A stretch of DNA of 15,623 nt from NCBI GenBank assembly GCA_020024815.1, contig JAHHTE010000032.1, positions 1 to 15,623 on the forward strand, in the 5' to 3' direction. The notes below the pieces were generated by a model. It did not search any database. It had not been told where the DNA came from and saw nothing but the letters and a program-made list of their open reading frames with translations. The translations under genes were made by a program, and so were the position numbers. Below are positions 1 to 6,170 of this stretch, piece after piece (the first letter of the stretch is position 1; every line of letters begins with the position of its first letter). The stretch comes from Mailhella sp. GTDB lineage: Bacteria > Desulfobacterota > Desulfovibrionia > Desulfovibrionales > Desulfovibrionaceae.

Positions 1-1
1 G

Positions 2-17
2 TAGTAATATTTTACTA
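2..17. promoter_or_regulatory. Possible activator-binding palindrome upstream of the sigma-54 promoter
   Basis: TAGTAA (2-7) and TTACTA (12-17) form a perfect 6-bp inverted repeat with a 4-base spacer. It sits about 108-123 bases before the predicted transcription start near 125, a normal distance for an upstream activating sequence of a sigma-54 enhancer-binding protein. A second, pure A/T palindrome lies at 43-59 (8-bp arms, 1-base centre). In DNA this AT-rich such palindromes arise by chance, so this is only a candidate operator. The window begins right here, so further copies upstream cannot be seen. Confidence 0.22.
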
Positions 18-98
18 AATTAGTATTTTTTTATCAACTTAATATATTTTAAAAATATACATAAAAAAATAATATACTAAAATTATTGAATAATTATA

Positions 99-114
99 TG
101 GCATACTATTTGCT
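99..114 (+). promoter_or_regulatory. Sigma-54 (RpoN) -24/-12 promoter of the rdh operon
   Basis: The sequence TGGCATACTATTTGCT matches the sigma-54 consensus TGGCAC/A-N5-TTGCW. The invariant GG (100-101) and GC (112-113) are separated by exactly 10 bases. The transcription start should fall about 12 bases after the GC, near 125. That leaves a leader of only about a dozen bases, with the AAGGTG ribosome-binding site (126-131) almost at the 5' end. Sigma-54 promoters are silent without an ATP-dependent enhancer-binding activator, so the dehalogenase operon is probably switched on by a dedicated activator encoded outside this window. Confidence 0.72.
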
Positions 115-136
115 AATAAAATAACAAGGTGAAAAA

Positions 137-1078
137 ATGAATTACAGTACAGAACAAAAAAATATCATACAAAAACTTATTGATTTTAAAAACGAACGTA
201 ATTTAGAAGGTTGTATTCTTTATTTAGAAGAACAAATACAAAAAATCAGAACAAATAATGAAATTCATTCAGAACAAGAAAAATATTTTTTAAGTCAATT
301 AAAAAATGAACTTGGACTTTGCTATTTTTATGCTGAACAATATGCAAAATCAGAACAATCTTATATAGATGCAATATCTTATTGTAATACTAATATCAAT
401 GCTAATTATAATTTAGCTGATTTTTACTTTCAAACAAAAGAATTTGAAAAATGTATCCAACTATTAGAAAATATAATAAAACAAGATAATAACCATATAC
501 CTAGTATTTATCTAATAGGATTATGTTATTCTTGCATGGGAAAACCAGAACAAGCTCTACCCTACTTTATTCAAACCACAACCTTAGATGCTAATTCAAT
601 AGGTGGTAATTATTGGGCTGGTGAATGTTATTTATACCAAAAAGAATTTGCAAAAGCTCTCCCTTATTTTCAAAAAAGTTATGCTTTAAATCCTGATCAT
701 TTAGATAGTGCCAGAGGCTTAGCTATTTCTTATTTAGAAACAAATAATGCTCAACAAGCACTTGAAATTTGTGATGCTATAATTGCAAAAAATTCTATTG
801 AAAGTATTTCCATATATCAAATAAAAGGTGAAGCACTAATACAATTACAAGATTTCAAACAAGCAGCAAAACTCCATGTTCAGCTTGCAGTATTAGAATT
901 AGATGCCCGTGATTATGTAGTACATCAAGCAAATATAATTTTAGAAAAATATAATAAACAAAATGCATTAGAATATATTGAAATTATATTAGAAAAAATT
1001 CCTGATTTAAAATTAAGTTTTGATAAAATTCTTAATAAAAATGTAATTCCAAAATTTTCATCAATAATAAAAAAATAA
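137..1078 (+). CDS. TPR-repeat protein, first gene of the rdh operon
   Basis: This is a 313-residue soluble protein with no signal peptide or membrane span, built mostly of tetratricopeptide repeats. About six 34-residue helix-turn-helix units can be traced at roughly 53-84, 88-119, 122-153, 156-187, 190-220 and 224-255. They carry the usual pattern of small and aromatic residues (for example ALPYFQKSYALNP near 174-186). The first 50 and last 55 residues are helical and charged. No catalytic domain is visible, so it is most likely a protein-binding scaffold. The start at 137 is supported by AAGGTG five bases upstream. It lies 16 bases before rdhA, behind a sigma-54 promoter, so it should be co-transcribed with the dehalogenase. 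A role in handling apo-RdhA (folding, cofactor loading, Tat proofreading) is inference from position. Known rdh accessory chaperones such as PceT belong to the trigger-factor family, not TPR. Confidence 0.85.
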   Translation: MNYSTEQKNIIQKLIDFKNERNLEGCILYLEEQIQKIRTNNEIHSEQEKYFLSQLKNELGLCYFYAEQYAKSEQSYIDAISYCNTNINANYNLADFYFQTKEFEKCIQLLENIIKQDNNHIPSIYLIGLCYSCMGKPEQALPYFIQTTTLDANSIGGNYWAGECYLYQKEFAKALPYFQKSYALNPDHLDSARGLAISYLETNNAQQALEICDAIIAKNSIESISIYQIKGEALIQLQDFKQAAKLHVQLAVLELDARDYVVHQANIILEKYNKQNALEYIEIILEKIPDLKLSFDKILNKNVIPKFSSIIKK

Positions 1079-1094
1079 AAGGAGAGAATTAGCT

Positions 1095-2771
1095 ATGTTA
1101 GAAAAAAATGAAACAAATCAAAACACAGCAGAAGACCCTCTAAGTATTGTCAGCGATCCTAAAAATTATGTAAATCGTGAAGAAATGCTTTCAGTAGATG
1201 AAAACCCAAAAGAAGCACAAGAAGAAAAGAAAGGAAATTTTTCAAGACGAGATTTACTTCGTATTGGCGGTCTTACTGCTGCAGCTGCAACTTTAGCAGG
1301 ATCAGCTGCAGCAAGTTTTGCAACTGGGCGTTCTGATGATGCATATACTGGTTATGGTAGAACATATCAAGGTGGAGATATGTTCTTTAACCGTGAACCA
1401 TTTAGAGCAGAAGTACCTGCAATGATGCCCCCAATAGGTAAAGTAGAAAGACCTGATTGGACAGATTTTCTCTTTGAACGTACTAAAGATGTTGTAAATC
1501 TTATTAAAGAAAAAAAATGGACTCCTGATATGGGAGTAGAAAAAATGCCCGGAGCTGTTGGCGAATATTATCGCAAACACCCTAAAGGCTACGAAGCCAT
1601 GCTTGATCAATTTGAACGTGGTGTAAAAAGAAAAGAATATTGGGAAAAAGAAGCATATAAACATTATGCTATTGCTGGAGCATATACAAGTGCGTATATG
1701 CATGCTATGTATAATAGTAATGGTTCTGCTGTTCCTGAAGATCCACATGATTACTATTTAAAAACTGGTATTCCACAACCACCAGAAGTTTGGGATTATC
1801 GTGGTATTTCTAAACATAAAATGGAATTTAAAAGTCCAGCTCATGCATCTAAACTTATAAAAAGAATGGCTCATCAATTTGGTATGTCTGTTGTTGGGAT
1901 TACTAAATTTGATCCAAGATTTATGTTTAAAAACTTAATGCGTGGTATGCCAAATAAAGGACATGATTCTTGGGGTGATAAAGTTCCAGCACACTGGAAA
2001 AGCATTATTGTCTTTGGTGTACCAATGAACTGGGACGGAACATATAGTGCTGTAAGTTATTCCACTTCTTTTGACGCATATTTTCGTTCTCGATGTGGTG
2101 CAGGTTTAATGGAAAACTTTATTAAGGCACTTGGCTATCCAGCAAGAGCAGAGTTTCCTGGTTCACACTACGAAATAATGATGACTCCTTATGTTCTCTT
2201 ATCAGGACTTGGAGAATATAGCCGTTCAGGTATGGCAATGATTCCAGAGCTTGGCTGTAACTTTAGACCAGCAGCTGTAATTACTGATATTGAATTTGAA
2301 TATGATAAACCAATTAACGTTAAAATGGCTGAATTCTGTAAAAAATGCAAAATCTGTGCAGAAACTTGCCCTTCAGGTGCAATTCCTTTTGATGATGAAC
2401 CAAAAACAGTTGTTCGTGGTTTCAAACGTTGGTTACTTGATGAAGAAAAATGCTATACACAATGGGTAAGTGGTGCAACTATTGACGGTCTTGGCTGTCG
2501 TGTTTGTGTTGGTGTATGCCCTTATACAAGAAAAAATACTTGGATACATACCATATCAAGAGAATTAGAACCTCGTGATCCATCAGGTCTTGTTGCAACA
2601 GGATTACTTGCTATGCAACAAAACTTCTTCAAATATCCTAGTGGTGAAGAATTTCGTTCTAAATGGGACGGTGGTAAAGAAGCAGTTTATCATAACCCTC
2701 CATGGTGGATGAGAGCAGAAGACTTCTTCTCAAATGTTGAAAAAAATTGGGAATATCACGGATTAGATTAA
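1095..2771 (+). CDS. rdhA: Reductive dehalogenase catalytic subunit, Tat-exported
   Basis: The 558-residue corrinoid/Fe-S enzyme removes halogen from an organohalide as terminal electron acceptor at the outer face of the cytoplasmic membrane. A twin-arginine motif SRRDLLR (50-56) is followed by an Ala-rich hydrophobic stretch (about 57-76), with cleavage likely near residue 76. The cofactor-domain signature GLGEYSRSGMAMIPELG, typical of RdhA, lies just ahead of the Fe-S region. Two ferredoxin motifs follow: C415-x2-C418-x2-C421-x3-C425-P, and C453-x14-C468-x2-C471-x3-C475-P. These match the two [4Fe-4S] clusters of the family. Export, clusters and the neighbouring rdhB/rdhC mark a respiratory rather than catabolic cytoplasmic enzyme. 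GGAGAG eight bases ahead supports the start at 1095. The roughly 50-residue charged region before the twin arginines is long for a Tat leader. The substrate cannot be told from sequence. Confidence 0.95.
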   Translation: MLEKNETNQNTAEDPLSIVSDPKNYVNREEMLSVDENPKEAQEEKKGNFSRRDLLRIGGLTAAAATLAGSAAASFATGRSDDAYTGYGRTYQGGDMFFNREPFRAEVPAMMPPIGKVERPDWTDFLFERTKDVVNLIKEKKWTPDMGVEKMPGAVGEYYRKHPKGYEAMLDQFERGVKRKEYWEKEAYKHYAIAGAYTSAYMHAMYNSNGSAVPEDPHDYYLKTGIPQPPEVWDYRGISKHKMEFKSPAHASKLIKRMAHQFGMSVVGITKFDPRFMFKNLMRGMPNKGHDSWGDKVPAHWKSIIVFGVPMNWDGTYSAVSYSTSFDAYFRSRCGAGLMENFIKALGYPARAEFPGSHYEIMMTPYVLLSGLGEYSRSGMAMIPELGCNFRPAAVITDIEFEYDKPINVKMAEFCKKCKICAETCPSGAIPFDDEPKTVVRGFKRWLLDEEKCYTQWVSGATIDGLGCRVCVGVCPYTRKNTWIHTISRELEPRDPSGLVATGLLAMQQNFFKYPSGEEFRSKWDGGKEAVYHNPPWWMRAEDFFSNVEKNWEYHGLD

Positions 2772-2784
2772 TAAGGAGTTAACT

Positions 2785-3087
2785 ATGTTTCCTGGTTCTA
2801 CAATGATAAATAGCCTTTTTTGGATGATTTTGGGTGCTATGCAAATTCTTATTATAGCTGGTGGCTATGCATGGATAAAACATCTTGGAAAAACTATTAA
2901 AAATTGGCAAATGGCAATTCTTTATATCCTTTTTGCTCTTATATGTTTAACTATTGGAGCAGGATTTACTTTAGCTGGTGAATATGAAAGTCAAGCTGGT
3001 TGGTATTTTATAGGTTTTCTTGGACTACCACAACTTATTATTTTTGTATTTCTCATCAATCGTTTTGTTTTTTCTAAAAAAGTATAA
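2785..3087 (+). CDS. rdhB: Reductive dehalogenase membrane anchor
   Basis: This 100-residue integral membrane protein has three predicted spans (about 10-29, 42-63 and 73-93). It tethers RdhA to the outer face of the cytoplasmic membrane. The loop between spans two and three holds AGEYESQAGWYF, the Glu-containing extracytoplasmic segment characteristic of the RdhB/PceB family. Length and topology fit the family, whose members are around 75-105 residues. A strong AAGGAG site (2773-2778) lies at the right distance from the ATG. The gene starts 13 bases after rdhA and is followed directly by an intrinsic terminator whose A-tract overlaps its stop codon. Confidence 0.93.
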   Translation: MFPGSTMINSLFWMILGAMQILIIAGGYAWIKHLGKTIKNWQMAILYILFALICLTIGAGFTLAGEYESQAGWYFIGFLGLPQLIIFVFLINRFVFSKKV

Positions 3088-3112
3088 AAAAAGGGGATTT
3101 TTCCCCTTTTTT
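3086..3112 (+). terminator. Intrinsic terminator between rdhB and rdhC
   Basis: The sequence is A7-GGGG-ATTTTT-CCCC-T6. The GGGG/CCCC core (3093-3096 and 3103-3106) is extended by flanking A:T pairs to a 10-bp stem. The stem is followed directly by the T-tract, which is itself the 3' arm. It begins inside the rdhB stop codon and ends one base before a GTG triplet. The rdhC ribosome-binding site (GGAG at 3115) starts only three bases downstream. It should stop most transcripts after rdhAB and leave rdhC to read-through. Confidence 0.85.
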
Positions 3113-3124
3113 GTGGAGAAAGTT

Positions 3125-4294
3125 GTGAATACTAAGCTTGAAAAATATATTGGAATTTTAAGTATTATACCACTTATTTTTTCTATTGTTTTAGGTTTTC
3201 TAAAAGAACAAAATACAAGTATAAAACTTATTCAAGAATTTATTCCAAATTCAAAAAACATTTTACACTATACAGATAATATTTATAAAGTAATTGCAGA
3301 AAATAATTTACCTTTATATATTTCATTTGCAAGCCATGTTGGGTATTCAGGACCTATGCAACTTGCTATTATAGCTAATCAAGAAAAAAAAATTGATACA
3401 GTTGTTCTTATTAAAAGTCCTGATACAAAACCATATTTAGATAAAATTTTAGAAAATAAATTACCTAATCATTTTTTAAATCAATCAATAACAAATATAA
3501 TTCCCCCTGATGCAGTATCAGGAGCAACAATTTCTTCTAATGCCATCATTCACGCAGTAGAAAAGGCATCTCATAATCTAATAACAAACAATACAGTGCA
3601 ACAAGAATTAGCCATTCCACAACAACATAACCAAAATATTAAACAAAATGCAATTTTTTCTAGTTCAGAACTTTATAAATTAGGCATAGTCCTTTTTCTT
3701 TTCTTAAGTGCTTTTTGGATTTCAACTAAAAACTTTAAATATAATAAATTAAAAAGTCATTATATTTTAGCAGGGCTTTCTTTTGTTAGTGTTGGAATTC
3801 TTTTTAGTATGCAATTTTCTCTTTCCACCATTACCCTTCTTTTAAGTGGAATTTGGAAAAATGGAATTGCAAGTTATGCACCTCTTTTTGCACTTATCCT
3901 TGCTATATTATGTGTAGTTTTTACTAAAAAAAATCTTTATTGCTCCCATATTTGCCCCTTTGGTACATTGCAAGAAGGTATTTCACTTATTACCCATTGC
4001 TCCATGCCACCTAAAAATAATTTTATAAAATGGATAACAAGATTTTTTACATTATTAATTCTTTGTTTTGCAATTTATTATGCAATTCCAAGTTATGCTA
4101 CCTATGAACCCTTTGGAAAAACATTTAATATGATTGGTTCATTTACACTTTTTGTTCTTAGTATAGCTGTAATACTTTCATCACTTATTTTCAAAAAACC
4201 TTGGTGTCATTTACTTTGCCCAATGACTCCTTTTTTTGATTATATTTTATTTTGGAGAAAATTATTAACTCCTTCTAAAAAAATAAAAGAATAA
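3125..4294 (+). CDS. rdhC: Membrane FMN-binding polyferredoxin, RdhC/PceC (NosR-like)
   Basis: This 389-residue membrane flavo-iron-sulfur protein is proposed in this family to pass electrons from the quinone pool towards the dehalogenase. A first span (about 9-25) leads into an extracytoplasmic FMN-binding domain carrying D129-A-V-S132-G-A-T135. This is the (S/T)GAT flavinylation motif, with Thr135 the expected site of covalent FMN attachment. About five further spans follow (near 184-203, 211-235, 245-265, 305-325 and 333-356). Two cytoplasmic CX3CP motifs (C273-x3-C277-P and C361-x3-C365-P) are diagnostic of the NosR/RdhC group. I chose the GTG at 3125 because GGAG (3115-3118) sits six bases ahead and the first span follows directly. 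The reading frame stays open back into rdhB, but an upstream start would overlap rdhB and the terminator. A start at GTG 3113 is possible but has no ribosome-binding site. Confidence 0.88.
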   Translation: MNTKLEKYIGILSIIPLIFSIVLGFLKEQNTSIKLIQEFIPNSKNILHYTDNIYKVIAENNLPLYISFASHVGYSGPMQLAIIANQEKKIDTVVLIKSPDTKPYLDKILENKLPNHFLNQSITNIIPPDAVSGATISSNAIIHAVEKASHNLITNNTVQQELAIPQQHNQNIKQNAIFSSSELYKLGIVLFLFLSAFWISTKNFKYNKLKSHYILAGLSFVSVGILFSMQFSLSTITLLLSGIWKNGIASYAPLFALILAILCVVFTKKNLYCSHICPFGTLQEGISLITHCSMPPKNNFIKWITRFFTLLILCFAIYYAIPSYATYEPFGKTFNMIGSFTLFVLSIAVILSSLIFKKPWCHLLCPMTPFFDYILFWRKLLTPSKKIKE

Positions 4295-4309
4295 ACAAGG
4301 TAAAATAAT

Positions 4310-4507
4310 ATGAAAAATTTTATTGTACTATCAGTTTTTTTTCTATTTCTTAGTTTAGTTATATATGAATTTTATACTCAAAGCTACACCATAGCTACTA
4401 ATAGTAATTCAAATATCTTAGCAATTATAAAAAATGAAAAACAACAAGAAACAAAAAAAGAAGAGAAAAAAATTGATTATTCAAATTTTGAATACGTTGA
4501 ACATTAA
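4310..4507 (+). CDS. Small single-span membrane protein of unknown function
   Basis: This 65-residue protein has one hydrophobic helix at about 3-20 after a single N-terminal lysine. A polar middle and a strongly charged Lys/Glu-rich tail (about 42-54) follow, ending FEYVEH. There are no cysteines and no recognisable domain. AAGG (4297-4300) lies nine bases before the ATG. The gene starts 15 bases after rdhC, so it is very probably translated as the last gene of the rdh operon. The helix could be a signal anchor or an uncleaved signal peptide, with the tail on either face of the membrane. A role as a small partner of the RdhABC complex is suggested only by position. Confidence 0.6.
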   Translation: MKNFIVLSVFFLFLSLVIYEFYTQSYTIATNSNSNILAIIKNEKQQETKKEEKKIDYSNFEYVEH

Positions 4508-4572
4508 TCATAACTTTTTAGATTATTAAAAAATTTTTCTTATAAATTAAAAACATATTTTCTTTAAAAAGA

Positions 4573-4660
4573 GTTATAGTTAATTATAACGTATTGTATT
4601 CTATTTTATAGCAAATACTAATTTGACGTAACGTATTGTTTATGCTAGAAAATAGAATAC
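4573..4660. promoter_or_regulatory. Nested inverted and direct repeats in the cbiL leader
   Basis: The 173-base gap before cbiL holds several overlapping symmetries. First, 4573-4590 is a near-perfect 18-base palindrome (GTTATAGTTAATTATAAC). Second, TAACGTATTGT occurs at 4587-4597 and again at 4629-4639, 42 bases apart, about four helical turns. Third, an 18-base arm at 4596-4613 pairs with 4643-4660 with one mismatch, enclosing a 29-base loop that contains a further AATAC/GTATT stem (4614-4618 with 4633-4637). The downstream arm is followed by TTTTATTT and then TAGGA, the cbiL ribosome-binding site. In RNA this would be a long hairpin ending about 20 bases before the start codon; in DNA it could be paired operators. 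TTGACG at 4623-4628 resembles a -35 box, but I see no good -10 at the right distance. No B12-box of a cobalamin riboswitch is present. Confidence 0.5.
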
Positions 4661-4680
4661 TTTTATTTCTAGGATATACA

Positions 4681-5391
4681 ATGAAACTTGGTAAATTATA
4701 CGGAATTGGAATCGGTACAGGAGATCCAGAATATCTTACAATTAAAGCTTATAATATTCTTAAAAATATAGACTGTATCTTTACTGTTATTTCTAAAAAT
4801 GCATCTGATAGTGTTTCAAAATCTGTTGTTGAATATATAAAACCACAAGGTAAAGTAGAACTTCTTGTTTTTAGCATGGCAAAAGACCAAAAAGAACGAG
4901 AAGCAAAAGTTTTAGAAAATGCTCAAAAAATTCTTACAGAATTAGAATCAGGAAAAGATGTTGCTTTTGCAACATTAGGTGATTCTATGACATATAGTAC
5001 TTTTGGTTATATTTTAAAAATAATTTTAGAAAAACACCCTCAAATTGAATTTGAAGTTATTCCCGGTATTAACTCTTTCACAACACTTGCAGCAAAAACA
5101 AAGACAATACTTGTTGAAAATAGAGAAGGTTTTCATGTTATTCCTTCTTTCAAAGCAGAAGATGTGGAACAAATTGAATTTCCTCATAATTCCACTACCA
5201 TTTTATTAAAAACATACAGATCACGCAAAGCTCTTTTAGAAAGACTAAAAAAAGAAAAAGAAAAATTTCCTCATATTGAAATTATTTATGGTGAAAATTT
5301 AGGTCTTGAACATGAAAAAATAGCCTATGGTCTTGAAGAAATAGAAAAACTACCAGAAAGTTATTTATCTTTAATTATGGTTAAAAAATAG
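4681..5391 (+). CDS. cbiL: Cobalt-precorrin-2 C20-methyltransferase
   Basis: This is a 236-residue SAM-dependent tetrapyrrole methylase that adds the C20 methyl group, turning cobalt-precorrin-2 (cobalt-factor II) into cobalt-precorrin-3. The N-terminus MKLGKLYGIGIGTGDPEYLT carries the family's GxGxGD loop and Pro-Glu-x-Leu-Thr segment. GDSMTYSTFGYIL and EVIPGINSFTTLAA match the second and third conserved methylase blocks of CbiL/CobI. I place the start at the ATG at 4681. The frame is open 15 codons further upstream to a TTG at 4636, but those residues are not family sequence and overlap the repeat region, while AGGA (4671-4674) lies at good distance from 4681. It is the first gene of the cobamide cluster, and cbiC follows after 7 bases. 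Confidence 0.93.
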   Translation: MKLGKLYGIGIGTGDPEYLTIKAYNILKNIDCIFTVISKNASDSVSKSVVEYIKPQGKVELLVFSMAKDQKEREAKVLENAQKILTELESGKDVAFATLGDSMTYSTFGYILKIILEKHPQIEFEVIPGINSFTTLAAKTKTILVENREGFHVIPSFKAEDVEQIEFPHNSTTILLKTYRSRKALLERLKKEKEKFPHIEIIYGENLGLEHEKIAYGLEEIEKLPESYLSLIMVKK

Positions 5392-5398
5392 GTTTTAT

Positions 5399-6052
5399 AT
5401 GAATATACGATGGAATTTATCAGGTGATGAAATAGAAAAAGAAAGTTTTCGTGTTATCTATGAAGAAACACGCAATACTCCCCTTGCAACATTACCAGAA
5501 CAAGAGTGGCGAGTAGCACGTAGACTTATTCATACTACTGCTGATATACATATTGCTGACACCTTAACATTTAGTAATAATCCCATTCAAGCAGGTATTG
5601 AAGCATTACAAAAATGTGCAAATATTATTTGTGATTCTAAAATGATACGTTCAGGACTTTCCCTTGCAAAATTACAAAAAATAAATCCACAATATACAGA
5701 AGAAAAACTTATTTGTTCTATTAGTGATGAAGATGTTATTACCAAAGCCAAAAAAGAAGGACGTACAAGAGCTATTTGTGCTGTTGAAAAAAACAGACAT
5801 TTACTTGATAATGCTATTATTTTAGTTGGTAATGCACCTCTTTCTTTAGCAAAAACAGTGCAATATGTTTTAGAAGACAATGCAAAACCAGCTTTAATTA
5901 TTGGTATGCCTGTTGGTTTTGTAAATGTTGTTGAATCAAAAGAATATTTAACAACTTGTTCTATTCCTTATATTAGCCTTTTAGGTAGACGAGGAGGAAG
6001 TGCCTTAGCTGTAACAACATTACACGCTATTATGGAAAATATTTTAGATTAA
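5399..6052 (+). CDS. cbiC: Cobalt-precorrin-8 methylmutase
   Basis: This 217-residue enzyme moves the C11 methyl group to C12, converting cobalt-precorrin-8 to cobyrinic acid, the last step of corrin ring formation. RRLIHTTADI (41-50) holds the conserved catalytic His45 that protonates the ring in the CbiC/CobH family. GMPVGFVNVVESKEYL and GRRGGSALAVTTLHAI near the C-terminus are the other two family blocks. Length is normal. The gene starts 7 bases after cbiL with only a weak AGG (5390-5392) overlapping the cbiL stop codon, which suggests translational coupling. It precedes a 118-base gap before cbiD, although it acts after CbiD and CbiET in the pathway. Confidence 0.95.
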   Translation: MNIRWNLSGDEIEKESFRVIYEETRNTPLATLPEQEWRVARRLIHTTADIHIADTLTFSNNPIQAGIEALQKCANIICDSKMIRSGLSLAKLQKINPQYTEEKLICSISDEDVITKAKKEGRTRAICAVEKNRHLLDNAIILVGNAPLSLAKTVQYVLEDNAKPALIIGMPVGFVNVVESKEYLTTCSIPYISLLGRRGGSALAVTTLHAIMENILD

Positions 6053-6063
6053 TATACCATACT

Positions 6064-6088
6064 AAGGGAAAAACCAAAAAATTCCCCT
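6064..6088 (+). terminator. Weak stem-loop after cbiC
   Basis: GGGAA (6066-6070) can pair with TTCCC (6082-6086) around an 11-base A-rich loop. It is not followed directly by a T-run; a run of eight T's comes only about 20 bases later. It may be a weak or vestigial terminator, or mean nothing. The rest of the 118-base gap is nearly pure A/T, with no clear promoter that I would defend. Confidence 0.2.
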
Positions 6089-6170
6089 ATCCCATAATTA
6101 TTATATTTTTTTTATAAAAAGAAAAAACAATATAAAAAAATAAAACTTCCAAAATAATTTTAATAAAACT

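Noticed and set aside
43..59. A/T palindrome as a regulator site
   Set aside because: Pure A/T symmetry is expected by chance in this composition; mentioned only beside the TAGTAA palindrome.
1302..1748. Long antisense open frame opposite rdhA
   Set aside because: Low-complexity translation (Phe, Cys, Ile rich), no ribosome-binding site, and it lies fully within a strongly supported gene; the same applies to the other minus-strand frames at 2189-2425, 5587-5880, 8875-9150, 9488-9760 and 10815-11117.
3020..3124. Upstream extension of rdhC overlapping rdhB
   Set aside because: The open frame runs through the end of rdhB and the terminator; the GTG at 3125 has a good ribosome-binding site and leads straight into the first membrane span.
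4623..4658. TTGACG with TAGAAT as a sigma-70 promoter for cbiL
   Set aside because: The spacing is 24 bases; at 17 bases the -10 would be the poor TAGAAA, and transcription would start too close to the cbiL start codon.
4636..4680. TTG start giving cbiL a 15-residue N-terminal extension
   Set aside because: The extra residues are not part of the CbiL family, lie inside the inverted-repeat arm, and the ATG at 4681 has a ribosome-binding site and begins the conserved N-terminus.
4508..4680. Cobalamin riboswitch upstream of cbiL
   Set aside because: No GC-containing B12-box or paired G/C helices; the stretch is almost entirely A/T apart from the repeats described. The gaps before cbiD and cbiA also lack one.
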